NCBI GenBank assembly: GCA_037157565.1
Contig: JAZHRO010000073.1
Span: forward strand, 97,876,001-97,940,000
Source: Thalassia testudinum
Taxonomy: Eukaryota > Streptophyta > Magnoliopsida > Alismatales > Hydrocharitaceae
DNA length: 64,000 bases
Reading direction: 5' to 3'
In this document: in pieces, positions 10,395 to 19,800 of the stretch
Layout: every line of letters starts with the position of its first letter
How positions within the stretch are numbered: the stretch's first letter is position 1
The notes under the pieces: model-generated
The model's database searches: none
Told to the model about the DNA's origin: nothing
What the model saw: the letters and a program-made list of their open reading frames with translations, nothing else
Made by a program: the position numbers and the translations under genes

Positions 10395-11396
10395 ATGGAA
10401 ATCGAGGACATTTTATCCTTCTGCCATCGCCAGGCCTACGGCAGACACTTTTCCGGATATAAAATCGCAACGAAAGTCCTCCAGTGCGGCTTTTATTGGC
10501 CCACGATTTTCAAAGGCACGTACAATCACTATAAGCCATGCAATCATTACCAGACCTTGGGAAACATGAGCCACCGCGATATAATGCCTTTACAATCTAT
10601 TCTCGTATGCATAATCTTCGATATTTGGGGGATTGATTTCATGGGACCCTTCTCTATTTCGGATGGCTTTGAATACATTCTTCTCACTATTGACTACGTG
10701 TCCAAATTTATCGAAGCCATTTCAACCCAAACCAATGATCATAAGGTGGTAATCAAATTCATTCATCATAATATCTTTTCTCGATTTGGAATTCCATGTG
10801 CTATTATCTTTGATGGAGGGATCCATTTCATAAATGCTCAGTTCAGATCACTGATGACCAAATATGGGGTGTCGCATCGAATCTCTACTCCTTATCACCC
10901 CCAAACCAATGGTCTAGTTAAGCTATCGAATCGGGAGATCAAGAAAATCCTTCAAGTCACTGTCCGACCTGACAGAAAGGATTGGTCGTCCCGATTTCCG
11001 GAGACCTTGTGGGCCTATAGGACCGCCCAAAAAACCCAATTTCGCATGTCTCCTTTCAGATTACTGTACGGGAAGGCATGTCACCTCCCTGTTGAGTTGG
11101 AGCATAAAGCCTATTGGGCCATACGAAAGTGTAATCTAGATCTTTCTAAGGTAGAAACCCACAGAAAACTTCAAATAAGCGAGATCGATGAATTACATAA
11201 TGATGCATATGAGAACTCGCAAATTTACAAAGAGCGGGTTAAGGCCTTTCACGACAAGCACATATCTAGAAAGATCTTTCACCCTAGTCAAAAAGTCCTA
11301 CTCTTTGATGCCAAACTCAAATTGTTCCCAGGAAAACTAAGATCAAAATGTATTGACCATATCTTATCAGATGAATCTTTCAAAATGGAGCCATAG
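10395..11396 (+). pseudogene. Integrase remnant of element B with a catalytic Glu-to-Lys change
   Basis: A 333-codon frame covers the zinc-binding region, catalytic core and much of the C-terminus. The HHCC motif is damaged: CNHYQ stands where C has CSRCQ. Catalytic D residues remain in GIDFM (about 10635) and IFDGG (about 10810). The third acidic residue is lost: codon 10920-10922 is AAG (Lys) where C has GAG in the matching GLAELSNRE. The GPY/F segment is damaged, with no GPY. Upstream the frame is broken from RNase H near 10380. It belongs to the integration step of the element cycle and is inactive. Confidence 0.85.
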
Positions 11397-11782
11397 AAAT
11401 CAGCTAACTTAGCCTTGATTCAGAACCCTTTGTCATGAACGGTAAGAGAATTATGCTGTTCATTGAACTCACTGATGTGAACAAGGCTGAAGTATCTTTT
11501 GATCTCCGTTCTCCTTGAGCTTATTGCACCTGGCTGATGGCGTTAAACTCAATGCTTAACGGGAGTCAACCTGTCATCTTTTTGAAAAACCCGAAACCCT
11601 TCTTGACACATCTTATGCTGAACTCATATTACACTTTAGGATTCATCCATTAGAATAGCCGACTCCACCTCTGGTACTCGAACCCGAGCTTGAAATCGTC
11701 CACAACAGTCGCCTCGACACATCCACCCACTCAACACCTGTTCTAATAAATGATCTAAGCTGAACTCAAACCCACCTAATTT

Positions 11783-11820
11783 ACAATGAGGGCATTGCAA
11801 ATCATAGGCATGGGGGGGTA
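11783..11820 (+). other. Conserved internal G-rich polypurine tract (B)
   Basis: ACAATGAGGGCATTGCAA is followed by CATAGGCATGGGGGGGTA. The G-run resembles the LTR-proximal PPT (GCATGGGGGTA at 13161) but lies about 1.35 kb upstream. The same block is present in C, E, F and H. Confidence 0.75.
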
Positions 11821-12571
11821 TTAAAGTGCAAAACGCCATGAAAATCACTTCACAAGAAAGGGTTTCATAAAAAAAATCACATATTCCAAAAATTCAAAAA
11901 AATAAAAAAATTTGAAAAAGAACAAGAATGGGAGAGGGAACGAAATTTTGAATTGATATCATTTGTTAAGGAGAAAAAGGGAGGAGATAACAATGTCAAA
12001 TAGGGGCACAATTTGAAAAGAAGAGAAAAAGTGATAGTCATTAGTAAAAGATTAAGGAATTGACTTAGTTCTAGACCAAATCAGAAGCAAGAAAATGAAA
12101 GACAAAAATTGCTAAAGAAACAAAAACAGATTAGTAGGAACGTTGATCTTAGGCCTCTTGGGTTGTGATCCTAGGATTAAAAATTCAAGCATCTGCTAAG
12201 ATCTGGATAGTCCCCAAGAGGTTGGGGAAAATGAGAAGCTTAAGTATTAGGTCTAAGCCTTAGGGATTATTCAGCCTCTTTAACTGACCTCTGGTTTGCG
12301 GGACTCGGTAACCTAAGCACCCTAATCCAAACACAGTCTGGTTCAGTGCGCTTAAGTATCAAAATCACGCAAATGCATTAAATCTGTTTTGAAAAAGTTA
12401 CCTAGATTAGGAGCGGCTGATCAACACAAGTTAATTTGGACGAGTTCCCAGTGCGGAGGGGTGGGAAATTCCCCTTAAAGATGTGTAATAACATATCGTC
12501 TCCGAGGTGCTTGTCTCCTAGGATATCTAAATATCCTACTGGGGGCATGTAAGCACCTTGTGCTGGTTCAA

Positions 12572-12729
12572 ATGCCATGGGTAGCATTATCACGAAATGT
12601 CGATTGCTAGTGTCTGGATTTAGCTACAAAATGCCATGGGCGGGATTATCTCAAAATCTCGAAAACCAGGGTTCTGGGGATTGTCATGGGTGGTGCTATC
12701 ACGAAGCATCGATTGCCAGGGACCCTGCG
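12572..12729 (+). repeat. Three-unit tandem repeat in the B post-pol region
   Basis: Units at 12572-12630, 12631-12682 and 12683-12729 each start with a CATGGG-type box. Each continues with GG..TTATC and (C)GAA and ends near CCAGGG or a variant. The same three units, in order, occur in C (26311-26465) and E (57066-57224). Confidence 0.75.
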
Positions 12730-13912
12730 AGGATTGGTGGTGGGAACTAGGAATCCGATACAGACCATGTTGTAAAGCTAATCCGAGACTAGCAATAAAA
12801 AGAAAAGAGAGAGAAAACTCTCCAAAAAGAAAGAAAAATTCCTCTATCTCTCTCTTACAAAAACGCACTGCAAATTGAACCTGGGCTAAAACATGTTACA
12901 AGCACGGGTGCTTTAACCATGGAGTTCAACAAACCTTAGGTTAGTTCCTGTGGGCCTTAGAAACCTTCGCAGTGGACTAAGGATAGAGCTGGTCAGGTCC
13001 AGATCTTGGTTGCTACTTGTGTAATTCTAGGAATACTATCGGCATTCTAACCTAATCTACAAAAGAAAACACACATCAGAGTTTTAAGCATAGAATGGCA
13101 TATGGTCTAGGATCAAAGTTAATACCTTGAAATTTTTGCTAAGGGACTAGCAAAAGGTAAGCATGGGGGTATGATGGGAACACCATCATGAGCCATAACT
13201 AGCTCATTTTGATCCAATTAAGTCAGTAAATGCTCCTACATAACTGCTAGAGAGCCATAAGTCACTACAAATCCATTCTGAGAAAAAGACAAGAAAACAA
13301 GGTTAAGACTACAGTTTTACCATCATATCATGAATGCAATATAATCATGGGTTTTCTCAATAGTTGAATGAGGCTCAAATGGTCTTAAAAGGATAACAAG
13401 TGGGTTAAAACAGGTAGAAAAGGGTTTGCACGCGTTTTAAGAATTAAATGACTTGTGAAACCCTAAAAATAGACCCGCCTAATTAACTGAGGTTCTGGTA
13501 AAGATAAAATTCACCTAAACCCTTTAGAATTCATAGAAAATTATTCTCTAGAGTTTGAAACCTTTAATTTGACCATCAGAACCCATTTTGTCCCAAAAAG
13601 AAGTCTTAGATAGATATTACCATAATTTAGTTTTTACGTAAATTACATAGCCAAACATGGTTAAAATGAAAATCCAACTTCATCGTTGGATTCCTTAGGT
13701 CCAAATTAGGTTTGTACCAAAATTTGAACCCAAGCTGAAATTGTCTTGACCTAGTTTGCAAATTGGTCCTGTCTGATTACATTTATGCCCTTAACTTTCA
13801 AAATATTTACAAATAGGGCCCTAAATTCATCATCATATTCACAATTAGGTCCCTGCTACCATTACTCCTATTCCTACAAGCACCGGTGACCTAAAAATGG
13901 CAAGAACTACCT

Positions 13913-13964
13913 AATTCCTTGACGAATCCCTTTCAAATTTGAAAGGGAAGTTCGTCAAGGAATT
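13913..13964. repeat. 52-bp inverted repeat in the U3 of the B LTR
   Basis: The left arm 13913-13937 (AATTCCTTGACGAATCC...) pairs with 13938-13964 except for two extra bases. Decayed counterparts lie at about 45156-45206 and 58414-58464 in E. A second hairpin, CTCTCATG.../ATGAGAG, follows at about 14010-14033. Confidence 0.85.
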
Positions 13965-14106
13965 CCCTTTCTTGTGAGCCAAATCCAATGCCCCATAACC
14001 TACCCAATCTCTCATGTAAATGTATGAGAGATTTGGGTTTCCTACTCTGACAACTATTCTAACCTTGGAAGCCTGGCTTCGAAGCTTAGGATTCCCTCTT
14101 GAACCC

Positions 14107-14114
14107 TATAAAAG
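14107..14114 (+). promoter_or_regulatory. TATA box of the B LTR
   Basis: TATAAAAG lies in the context CCCTATAAAAGAGAG, about 935 bp into the LTR. The identical octamer is at 58617-58624 in the 3' LTR of E. Confidence 0.7.
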
Positions 14115-15854
14115 AGAGCCCAGGTCAGGCCGAACCCCCCATGCTCAATTTTGACCAGGATCTCCCCTAAATTCCTCTCTCTCGACCCAGCTGAAAAGCT
14201 CCTTGAGCTTCGGTGACCCTCCTTTTCTCTCCTCATCATCTGACCGCAATACCAACGGCAGATCCCCCTTCCTCTCCTTCCGCATCGTGCCATACCAGCG
14301 GACGCTTCTATCTCCTTTATCGTCTCCGACCTTCCCTCACTGGAGCACCTTCGTCTCTAGTGCCGACCACACCTAAACCGACGTTGCCTCTGTCCTACTT
14401 CATCCGCTAGCGACCTCCATCTACGCCTCATCTTCTGCTCAGCATTCTTAGACAGTCGCAACACTGTTTCAACCGCCCACTCACCCTAACGCCCTCCGTC
14501 TTCTACCTCGCTTGCATACCTCCGGCAAGTTCGCACGGCCACTACACTCCACCAACCTGGCCACCGTTCCTCCGTACACCTCCACTATGTCCTAGAGAGC
14601 AAAAGCCCTCTGGTAATTGAGGCTGTTAGCCTCTCCTCAGTGCCACCGAACACACCCACTCTCATGCACACAGTCTGACTCTGACACGTATGCACGAACC
14701 TCGCCACGCCTTACAACCACCATCGTCGCACTCGCCACTCCACGACGATCCTTACTGAGCCTTTTAATAGGGTCGAGAGGCCAGTTTGCTTGATTTCAGG
14801 TTTCATCCTTCACTACCATTAATGAAAGAGCTCCAAGCTGTGTTCTTGCGGTGCGAGCTCCAGGCTCTAGCCCCAGGTTGTGCGGAAACAACTTGCGAAC
14901 ACGTCCAGGTGGCCAATTGGATTCATTGACCACGCTAGCTGAGGCAATTGAAGGAAGACTTGCTGCTGCAGATGTGTAAAGGAGAGGGATGCAGATAGTC
15001 CCGTATATTAGCTGAAGAGCACCTTGCAGCAGTTAAATTATTTTGTGTTTTAGGCTATTTACCTCAGACACTGGGGGTGAGGTCCCCGCTCACCCACTCA
15101 TGTGCCTCATTTGCGACGCATCGCCTGCGGACCTGGTGCGCCCGACCTGTCTAAGCCTTCACTCCTCGACTACGACCATGCCTGGAGCCCTGGACTTGGG
15201 CGTTGGCCTACTTGATTACTCAACTATACCCTGAGTGGCCCTAGGAGGTGGAGCTTAAGAGGAGAGAAAGAGAGAGAGCACGCGGGTTAGGGTAGGGTTT
15301 TGCCTCGTGCAACACTTGGCCAAAACTTGTGATGGCTGCCCTCTGAGCATGAAGAAAGAAAGAAGAAGAGGAGAAGAAGAAACTGAGAAAGAAAGAAGAG
15401 AGGAAGGCTTGAACAGAAGAAGATAAAGAGAAGGTACCACACAGGAAGTGTAAAAGAAGAGAAGAAGAACAGAAGAAGAGGAGAAGCTCAGAGAAAGAAA
15501 GAAGGAAGTTGAACAGGAAGAGAAAGAGACCCTTGAGTCTCTAGCACTGTAGCACATATTTAAGACATCTGATACATTTGATTAACATCTATTTGGGGCT
15601 TTGATTTAAGTGTTATTTGTGAGGTGTAATTGGTGATTTAAATCACCATTTTACTCCATTCTTTTTGCATATTGATCCTGACATTATTCCTATTGTAATC
15701 TCTATTCTTGAGTTAAATTTTGATCTTGAGTTTTGAATTCCATATTGCTCCCTGTGTTCGACCTCGGACTTAAAATTCAAGTAACAAATTTATTTGATTT
15801 TAAAGCGATTTCGGCTATATTACAACGAAGCAATTTCAAAATATCGATTTATCA

Positions 15855-15863
15855 CTTAAATAG
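15855..15863 (-). other. Nine-base sliver of element D between B and C, holding both TSDs
   Basis: CTTAAATAG separates B from C. CTTAA is the presumed right TSD of B and AATAG (15859-15863) is the left TSD of C, repeated at 29714-29718. The two elements therefore inserted four bases apart in D. Confidence 0.7.
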
Positions 15864-16630
15864 TGATGAGAACCGCATCATGAACCCTAACTAGCACAAT
15901 CTAACCTAGATATACGAGAAAAAGCTCCTACATAACTCAAAGAAAGGCTTGACTCAGAGAATTCTGAGTTTAAGAAGAAAATAAGTTATAAGGGGTAAAA
16001 ATGCAATTTCACCAACACAATCTGCAAACAGGGTAACTCAGGGTCCAAACATGCGTCAAACTAACCTAATAAGAAGGAAAGTGAGATGATCTGATCCAAC
16101 AAGGGCTACAGCAAATCCAAGGAATTAAATGACATTCTATAACCCTAAAACAAACCCACTTCAATTCACGAGGTTCGAGGTAGGGTAAAAATCATCTAAA
16201 CCCTATAAAATTCATATAAAAATAATCTCTAGGGATTAGAACCTTCAATTTGGCCTTGGAAACCCATTTTGACCTACATTGAGAACCATGCCCAATTAAT
16301 GATTTAATTTGGGTTTTTACGTAAATTGGCCAATCAAAAAAGGTCAGACCTAGAAATAAAATTCACCATTAAAATTCTTAGGTCCAATTTAGTCATGCAT
16401 AAAAACTTGAGCCTAAGAAGAAACCTTCTTGATCGACTTTGCAATTTGGTCCTCATCTGTTACTTTTTGACCCTCAACTTTCGAAACCCTTGTATTTTGG
16501 CCCCTGGTTTCTTCGTCGTTCTTTGCGTTCAGGTCCCTCCTGCAAGTCTCTGCACAACACCATGCTCCGGCGACTTTGCACGGAGCATGGCACCACGCAG
16601 GGTGAGGGAGGTGTCCTGCAGATTGAACCC

Positions 16631-16666
16631 GGTGTTCCCTGCGACGTCTGCTGTCGTAGGGACACC
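16631..16666. repeat. Hairpin-forming inverted repeat in the 5' LTR of C
   Basis: GGTGTTCCCTGCGAC faces GTCGTAGGGACACC around a 7-base loop. The 3' LTR has lost 24 bp here (equivalent to 16636-16659), leaving the short palindrome GCGGTGTGGACACCGC at 27661-27676. Confidence 0.85.
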
Positions 16667-16789
16667 GCCATGCCATCTGTCGATGCCCACACCTTCCGTG
16701 CGAATGCGCGGAAGGTATGGGTCGCACTTCCGCCCATTCTCCGGCGAGGGAGGCACGTCGCCTCCCTGCGCCCACCCCTCCGCCACCGC

Positions 16790-16799
16790 CTTTATAAGG
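16790..16799 (+). promoter_or_regulatory. TATA box of the C 5' LTR
   Basis: CTTTATAAGG in a GC-rich setting about 930 bp into the LTR. It is conserved in the 3' LTR at 27798-27807. Confidence 0.6.
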
Positions 16800-18039
16800 A
16801 CCAACGTCGCCTACCGATTCTCCCAGCTCGGTCCTGACGGAGAAAACCCTAACCCTTCCTCTCTTCCCACTCCGACAGAAACCCACCAGCTTCGACGGCC
16901 CCTCCGCCTTCGTCTCGTCGCTTTGCTGCAATACTAGCAGCAGAGCCACCTTCGCCTGATCTTCCCGCGTCGCGCCGTACCCAGCACGTGCCCTCCTGCT
17001 CTCTTCCTCGCCGCCGCTCTTCCCCTCTGGGTGTTTCTTCTCCGGCGACAGTCGGTATGATTGCCGCCTTGCTCCGACCCCCTTCGTCCCTATAGGTAAG
17101 TAACATTTATTTCCCTTCCTCCCCTCTTTCTTTTCCCCAACTTAATTCGCCCAATTACCCCTTGACCGCGCCTGACCGCCCTCACCTTCTACATCTCCGG
17201 CCACTCTCCGGCGAGTTGCCCCCTTCAATCCACCGCTCCACACAACTTGCCACCTACCCCAAAAGCTCCGCCTCACCTCACCCGACAGCCCCCGCCCCTC
17301 CACTGCCACTCCACACCTCCACAACACTCCCCTGATCAAACCCATTTTTTCGGTTGCAGTCCGACCTAGGGCTGCTGCCAGGCACCGCCCCGCAACCTGC
17401 TATACCCCGCATTACCTTCGTCGTGCCACGGCGAAGGTCCCCTTGTGGTCTGATTAGGCAGAGAGGCCCTGTTTTTGTTCGGCCGATCTTCAGCCCCAGC
17501 CGCCAATGGCGACAAGGCGAGGAGCTTCCAAGCAAGCTCCAGGCCCTGAAGCAGCAGGATTCCAGCTGAGGCAAACTGGAGGGACTTGGGCGAAGGCTGG
17601 CAGTTGGTTTGCGAAGAGGAACGAGGACGTAGCTGCTGAGGCCAGGTCGCACCTTCCTGCAGGTGCGTGCACGCAAGGGACAAAGTTTAGTCCCACATCG
17701 TGGGATTTCGAAGCGTCGCACCCATTTAAGTTGATTTTGTGTTTTCACTTAAGCGCCTCAGAACATGGGGTGAGGTCCCCTTGCCCACTGACTCGCCTCG
17801 TCCGCGACCCACGCCACGCTGACCTAGCCGACCCGTTTACCCGGCACTCCTCGCGCACCACCCACGCCGGTGCGCCTGGTCACGGGTACGCTACCCGACC
17901 CGATAACCCGGCTCTGGGAGAGCTTCCGATGAGCGGCTTACAGAGAGAGAGAGAGACGTGTGGGTAGAGGGAAGGGTTAGGTTTTGCTGTGGTTTGTGCA
18001 GGGATAGGTGCGAGGGAAGAAGGTTCACCACTTGGCTGC

Positions 18040-18480
18040 AGGAAGAAGAAGAAGAGGAGCAGAAGAAGAAGCTCTGAAGAAGCCTTGTAGCTGAGCAAGG
18101 TAGAAGAACAAGGAAGAAGAAGTAGGAAGAAGAAGAAGAAGAGGAGTGGAATAAGAAAGAGCATCAAAGGAAGAAAAGAGAGAGGAAGCACTGTAGCAGA
18201 CCGCCATTTAAGTCGTCTGATTACGATATCAGACGACGGATAAAGCCTCAGAGGAGATAAAGCAGAGAAGAAGAAAAAAGAAAAGAAAAGGTTCCGCAGA
18301 AGAAGAAAGAAAGAAGAAGCAAGAAAGAAGATAAACTGAAGGAGAAAGGAAATGGAAGACACGTAGAAGAACTAAAGGCAACCAGAAGACCAATGAAGAA
18401 GACCCGTAAAGAAGAAGAGAAAAAGAAGAGAAGAAGACAAGCAAAGAGAGAAAGAAGAGAAGAAGAAAAAGCCAAAAGAC
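18040..18480 (+). repeat. AAGAAG-rich purine tract in the C LTR
   Basis: Several hundred bases are nearly all A/G with many AAG/GAA triplets. The 3' LTR has the same tract at about 29045-29475. Leu/Phe/Ser-rich frames on the opposite strand (18229-18619, 29230-29479) are by-products. Confidence 0.85.
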
Positions 18481-18575
18481 AGAAATCTATTTCTCCCTCT
18501 TTCTCTCTCTCTCTCTTATTTTTGTAATATAGAAACATTGTACTTCTAGAATTCCAGTAGCTCCCTGAGTTCGAC

Positions 18576-18596
18576 CTTGGGAAAACTATTTCCAAG
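18576..18596 (+). other. Stem-loop near the LTR end, with a covarying pair between LTRs
   Basis: CTTGGGAAA faces TTTCCAAG after CTCCCTGAGTTCGAC. In the 3' LTR (29576-29596) the arms are CTCGGGAAA and TTTCCGAG, so a T-A pair has become C-G with pairing kept. This suggests an RNA structure, possibly near the transcript 3' end. Confidence 0.65.
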
Positions 18597-18716
18597 TAAA
18601 ATTGTAATGGTAACGACAACCGTAGCTATCTCATTATATACCACAATGACACTTCTGTAATAAGCATTAACACAAACTAAGACTAGCCACGGTTGGGAAA
18701 ACTGCCACCATTATCT

Positions 18717-18734
18717 TGGCGCCGTTGCTGGGGA
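18717..18734 (+). other. Primer-binding site of element C (tRNA-Asp type)
   Basis: TGGCGCCGTTGCTGGGGA matches the complement of plant tRNA-Asp 3' end at all but one position. It is the minus-strand primer site just after the 5' LTR. Confidence 0.9.
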
Positions 18735-19800
18735 GCAACGGCTATTCTAGAAGCTTTGAAATTCTTTTAAACAATTGCTAATCTTTTTCTCTCTTGTGCA
18801 GGCACAGGAACAAGAAAGAAGAGTAGCCGCACAACAAACACTCCAACAAACAGGTAATCTTCATTAGCCCTTTCTTAACTCCCTTAAATCTGAAAAAGGA
18901 ACAAAAGAAGAATCAACTTAGGGCTACTTGTGTTATACATAGTAATTCATCAAAGTTGCCTATTTCAACACATGCTTAACTATTCATCCAACTAAGGTAA
19001 CTAGGGCTAAAACCTTCTTGATTGAGCCCTAGATACTAAAATTTTGAGGCAACTAAACTGGACCAACTAGAGCCAATCCAAGGATTGAAAATCTAGGGTT
19101 TCTAGAGACACACCTTCTATTAACAAAGAAAAGATCTTCCCAAAAAGAGGTGTTCCTAAACCTTGTTTGAAAAGGAGCTATACAAGAGAAACCCTAAACA
19201 ATTGGCTCTCTAAACACTTGAACCCCAAAAGACAAGACCTAATAAGTTTTCAAAGGATACAAGAGGTGAAGTTGATCCCTTGGGTCAACCAACCTTAAAA
19301 TTAGGTCACTTTTTCACTCAAAATACCTAAGAATTCAAGTGGAACCTTAAGCACCTTGATCTTAAATTAAAAGAGGTAGACTTAAGAGGTCAAGATCCTT
19401 ATTCTGGTCTACCTGGAACCGCAGTGACAAGAGAGGTCGGGTGGGGGAAACCCTGTAACCCGTGGAGACGCTCTACCGTGTAGGGGTCTTCACGGGACTC
19501 ACCCTCTCTGGCTGCCCAGGTAATTCTCAGGTGGACGGTCTTTTTGATCAAGGGGTCCATCTGCCCCGCACCTCTATAGTCACCCAACAATTTTTGGGTG
19601 TCTCGATTGGGTCCAGCACCTTCTAAACTCATCAATTCCAACAGTGCATGTACAGTAGGAGGTCCTTAAGACCACCCTTAAGACCTCCTTTAGGAATTCA
19701 CTCTCGTCAAGGCCAAGCCTCGATGCCCGTGTTTGCGCAGCAACCCCACCCCATTATTCTCTCATCTGATTCTGAACCAAGCTCTTCTTCTTCCCCCATC
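18735..19800 (+). other. 5' leader of element C
   Basis: This 1.07-kb non-coding leader is collinear with that of E (47101-48208). The best conserved part is 19400-19740. A hairpin at 19657-19689 pairs AGGAGGTCCTTAAG with CTTAAGACCTCCT with one bulged C; E keeps a related hairpin at 48061-48094. It is a candidate packaging or translation element. I see no gene. Confidence 0.75.

Larger units (their letters stand above)
11397..13171 (+). other. Post-pol non-coding region of element B
   Basis: No env-like or other gene is visible. It holds remnants of the integrase tail, then a block at 11531-11572 (GATGGCGTTAAACTC followed by GGGAGTCAACCTG) shared with C and E. Next come the internal G-tract (11783-11820), an A/G-rich stretch (11870-12130), conserved stem-loop sequence (12410-12550) and the three-unit repeat. 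It ends in the PPT GCATGGGGGTA at 13161-13171. Confidence 0.8.
9025..15854 (+). mobile_element. Element B: decayed Ty3/gypsy element, 5' half outside window
   Basis: The plus-strand order from the A insertion point is RT, RNase H, integrase, post-pol region and 3' LTR (13172-15854). The first bases align with the RT of E near 51256, so A interrupted the RT here and B's 5' half lies beyond A, left of base 1. The LTR is the E type (2.68 kb). B ends at TTTATCA, and the next bases CTTAA are its presumed right TSD in element D. Confidence 0.9.
13172..15854 (+). repeat. 3' LTR of element B (2683 bp)
   Basis: It starts TGATGGGAAC right after the PPT and ends ATTTATCA. It is collinear with the E LTRs (44405-47079, 57668-60343). 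It contains a TATA box, U3 inverted repeats, a purine-rich AAGAAG tract (15340-15540) and the motif GCTCCCTGTGTTCGACC near 15748. Confidence 0.9.
15864..18713 (+). repeat. 5' LTR of element C (about 2850 bp)
   Basis: It starts TGATGAGAAC. The end is placed at CCATTA, which leaves a 3-base spacer to the PBS as in E and gives a 5-bp TSD. Ending at CCA (18710) would instead give canonical TG..CA and an 8-bp TSD. Long frames inside it (16326-16949, 17278-17967, 18248-18619) arise from GC-rich or purine-rich LTR sequence. Confidence 0.92.

Noticed and set aside
16326..16949. ORFs of 178-203 codons on both strands (also 27358-27995) that look like conserved proteins
   Set aside because: They lie at the same place in the two LTRs of C, so their repetition is LTR duplication. 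Overlapping frames are open on both strands because the region is GC-rich.
18229..18619. Hydrophobic Leu/Phe/Ser-rich ORFs (also 17880-18362, 29230-29479, 15255-15557, 46475-46798) resembling membrane proteins
   Set aside because: They are the antisense reading of AAGAAG purine tracts. Composition alone explains them.
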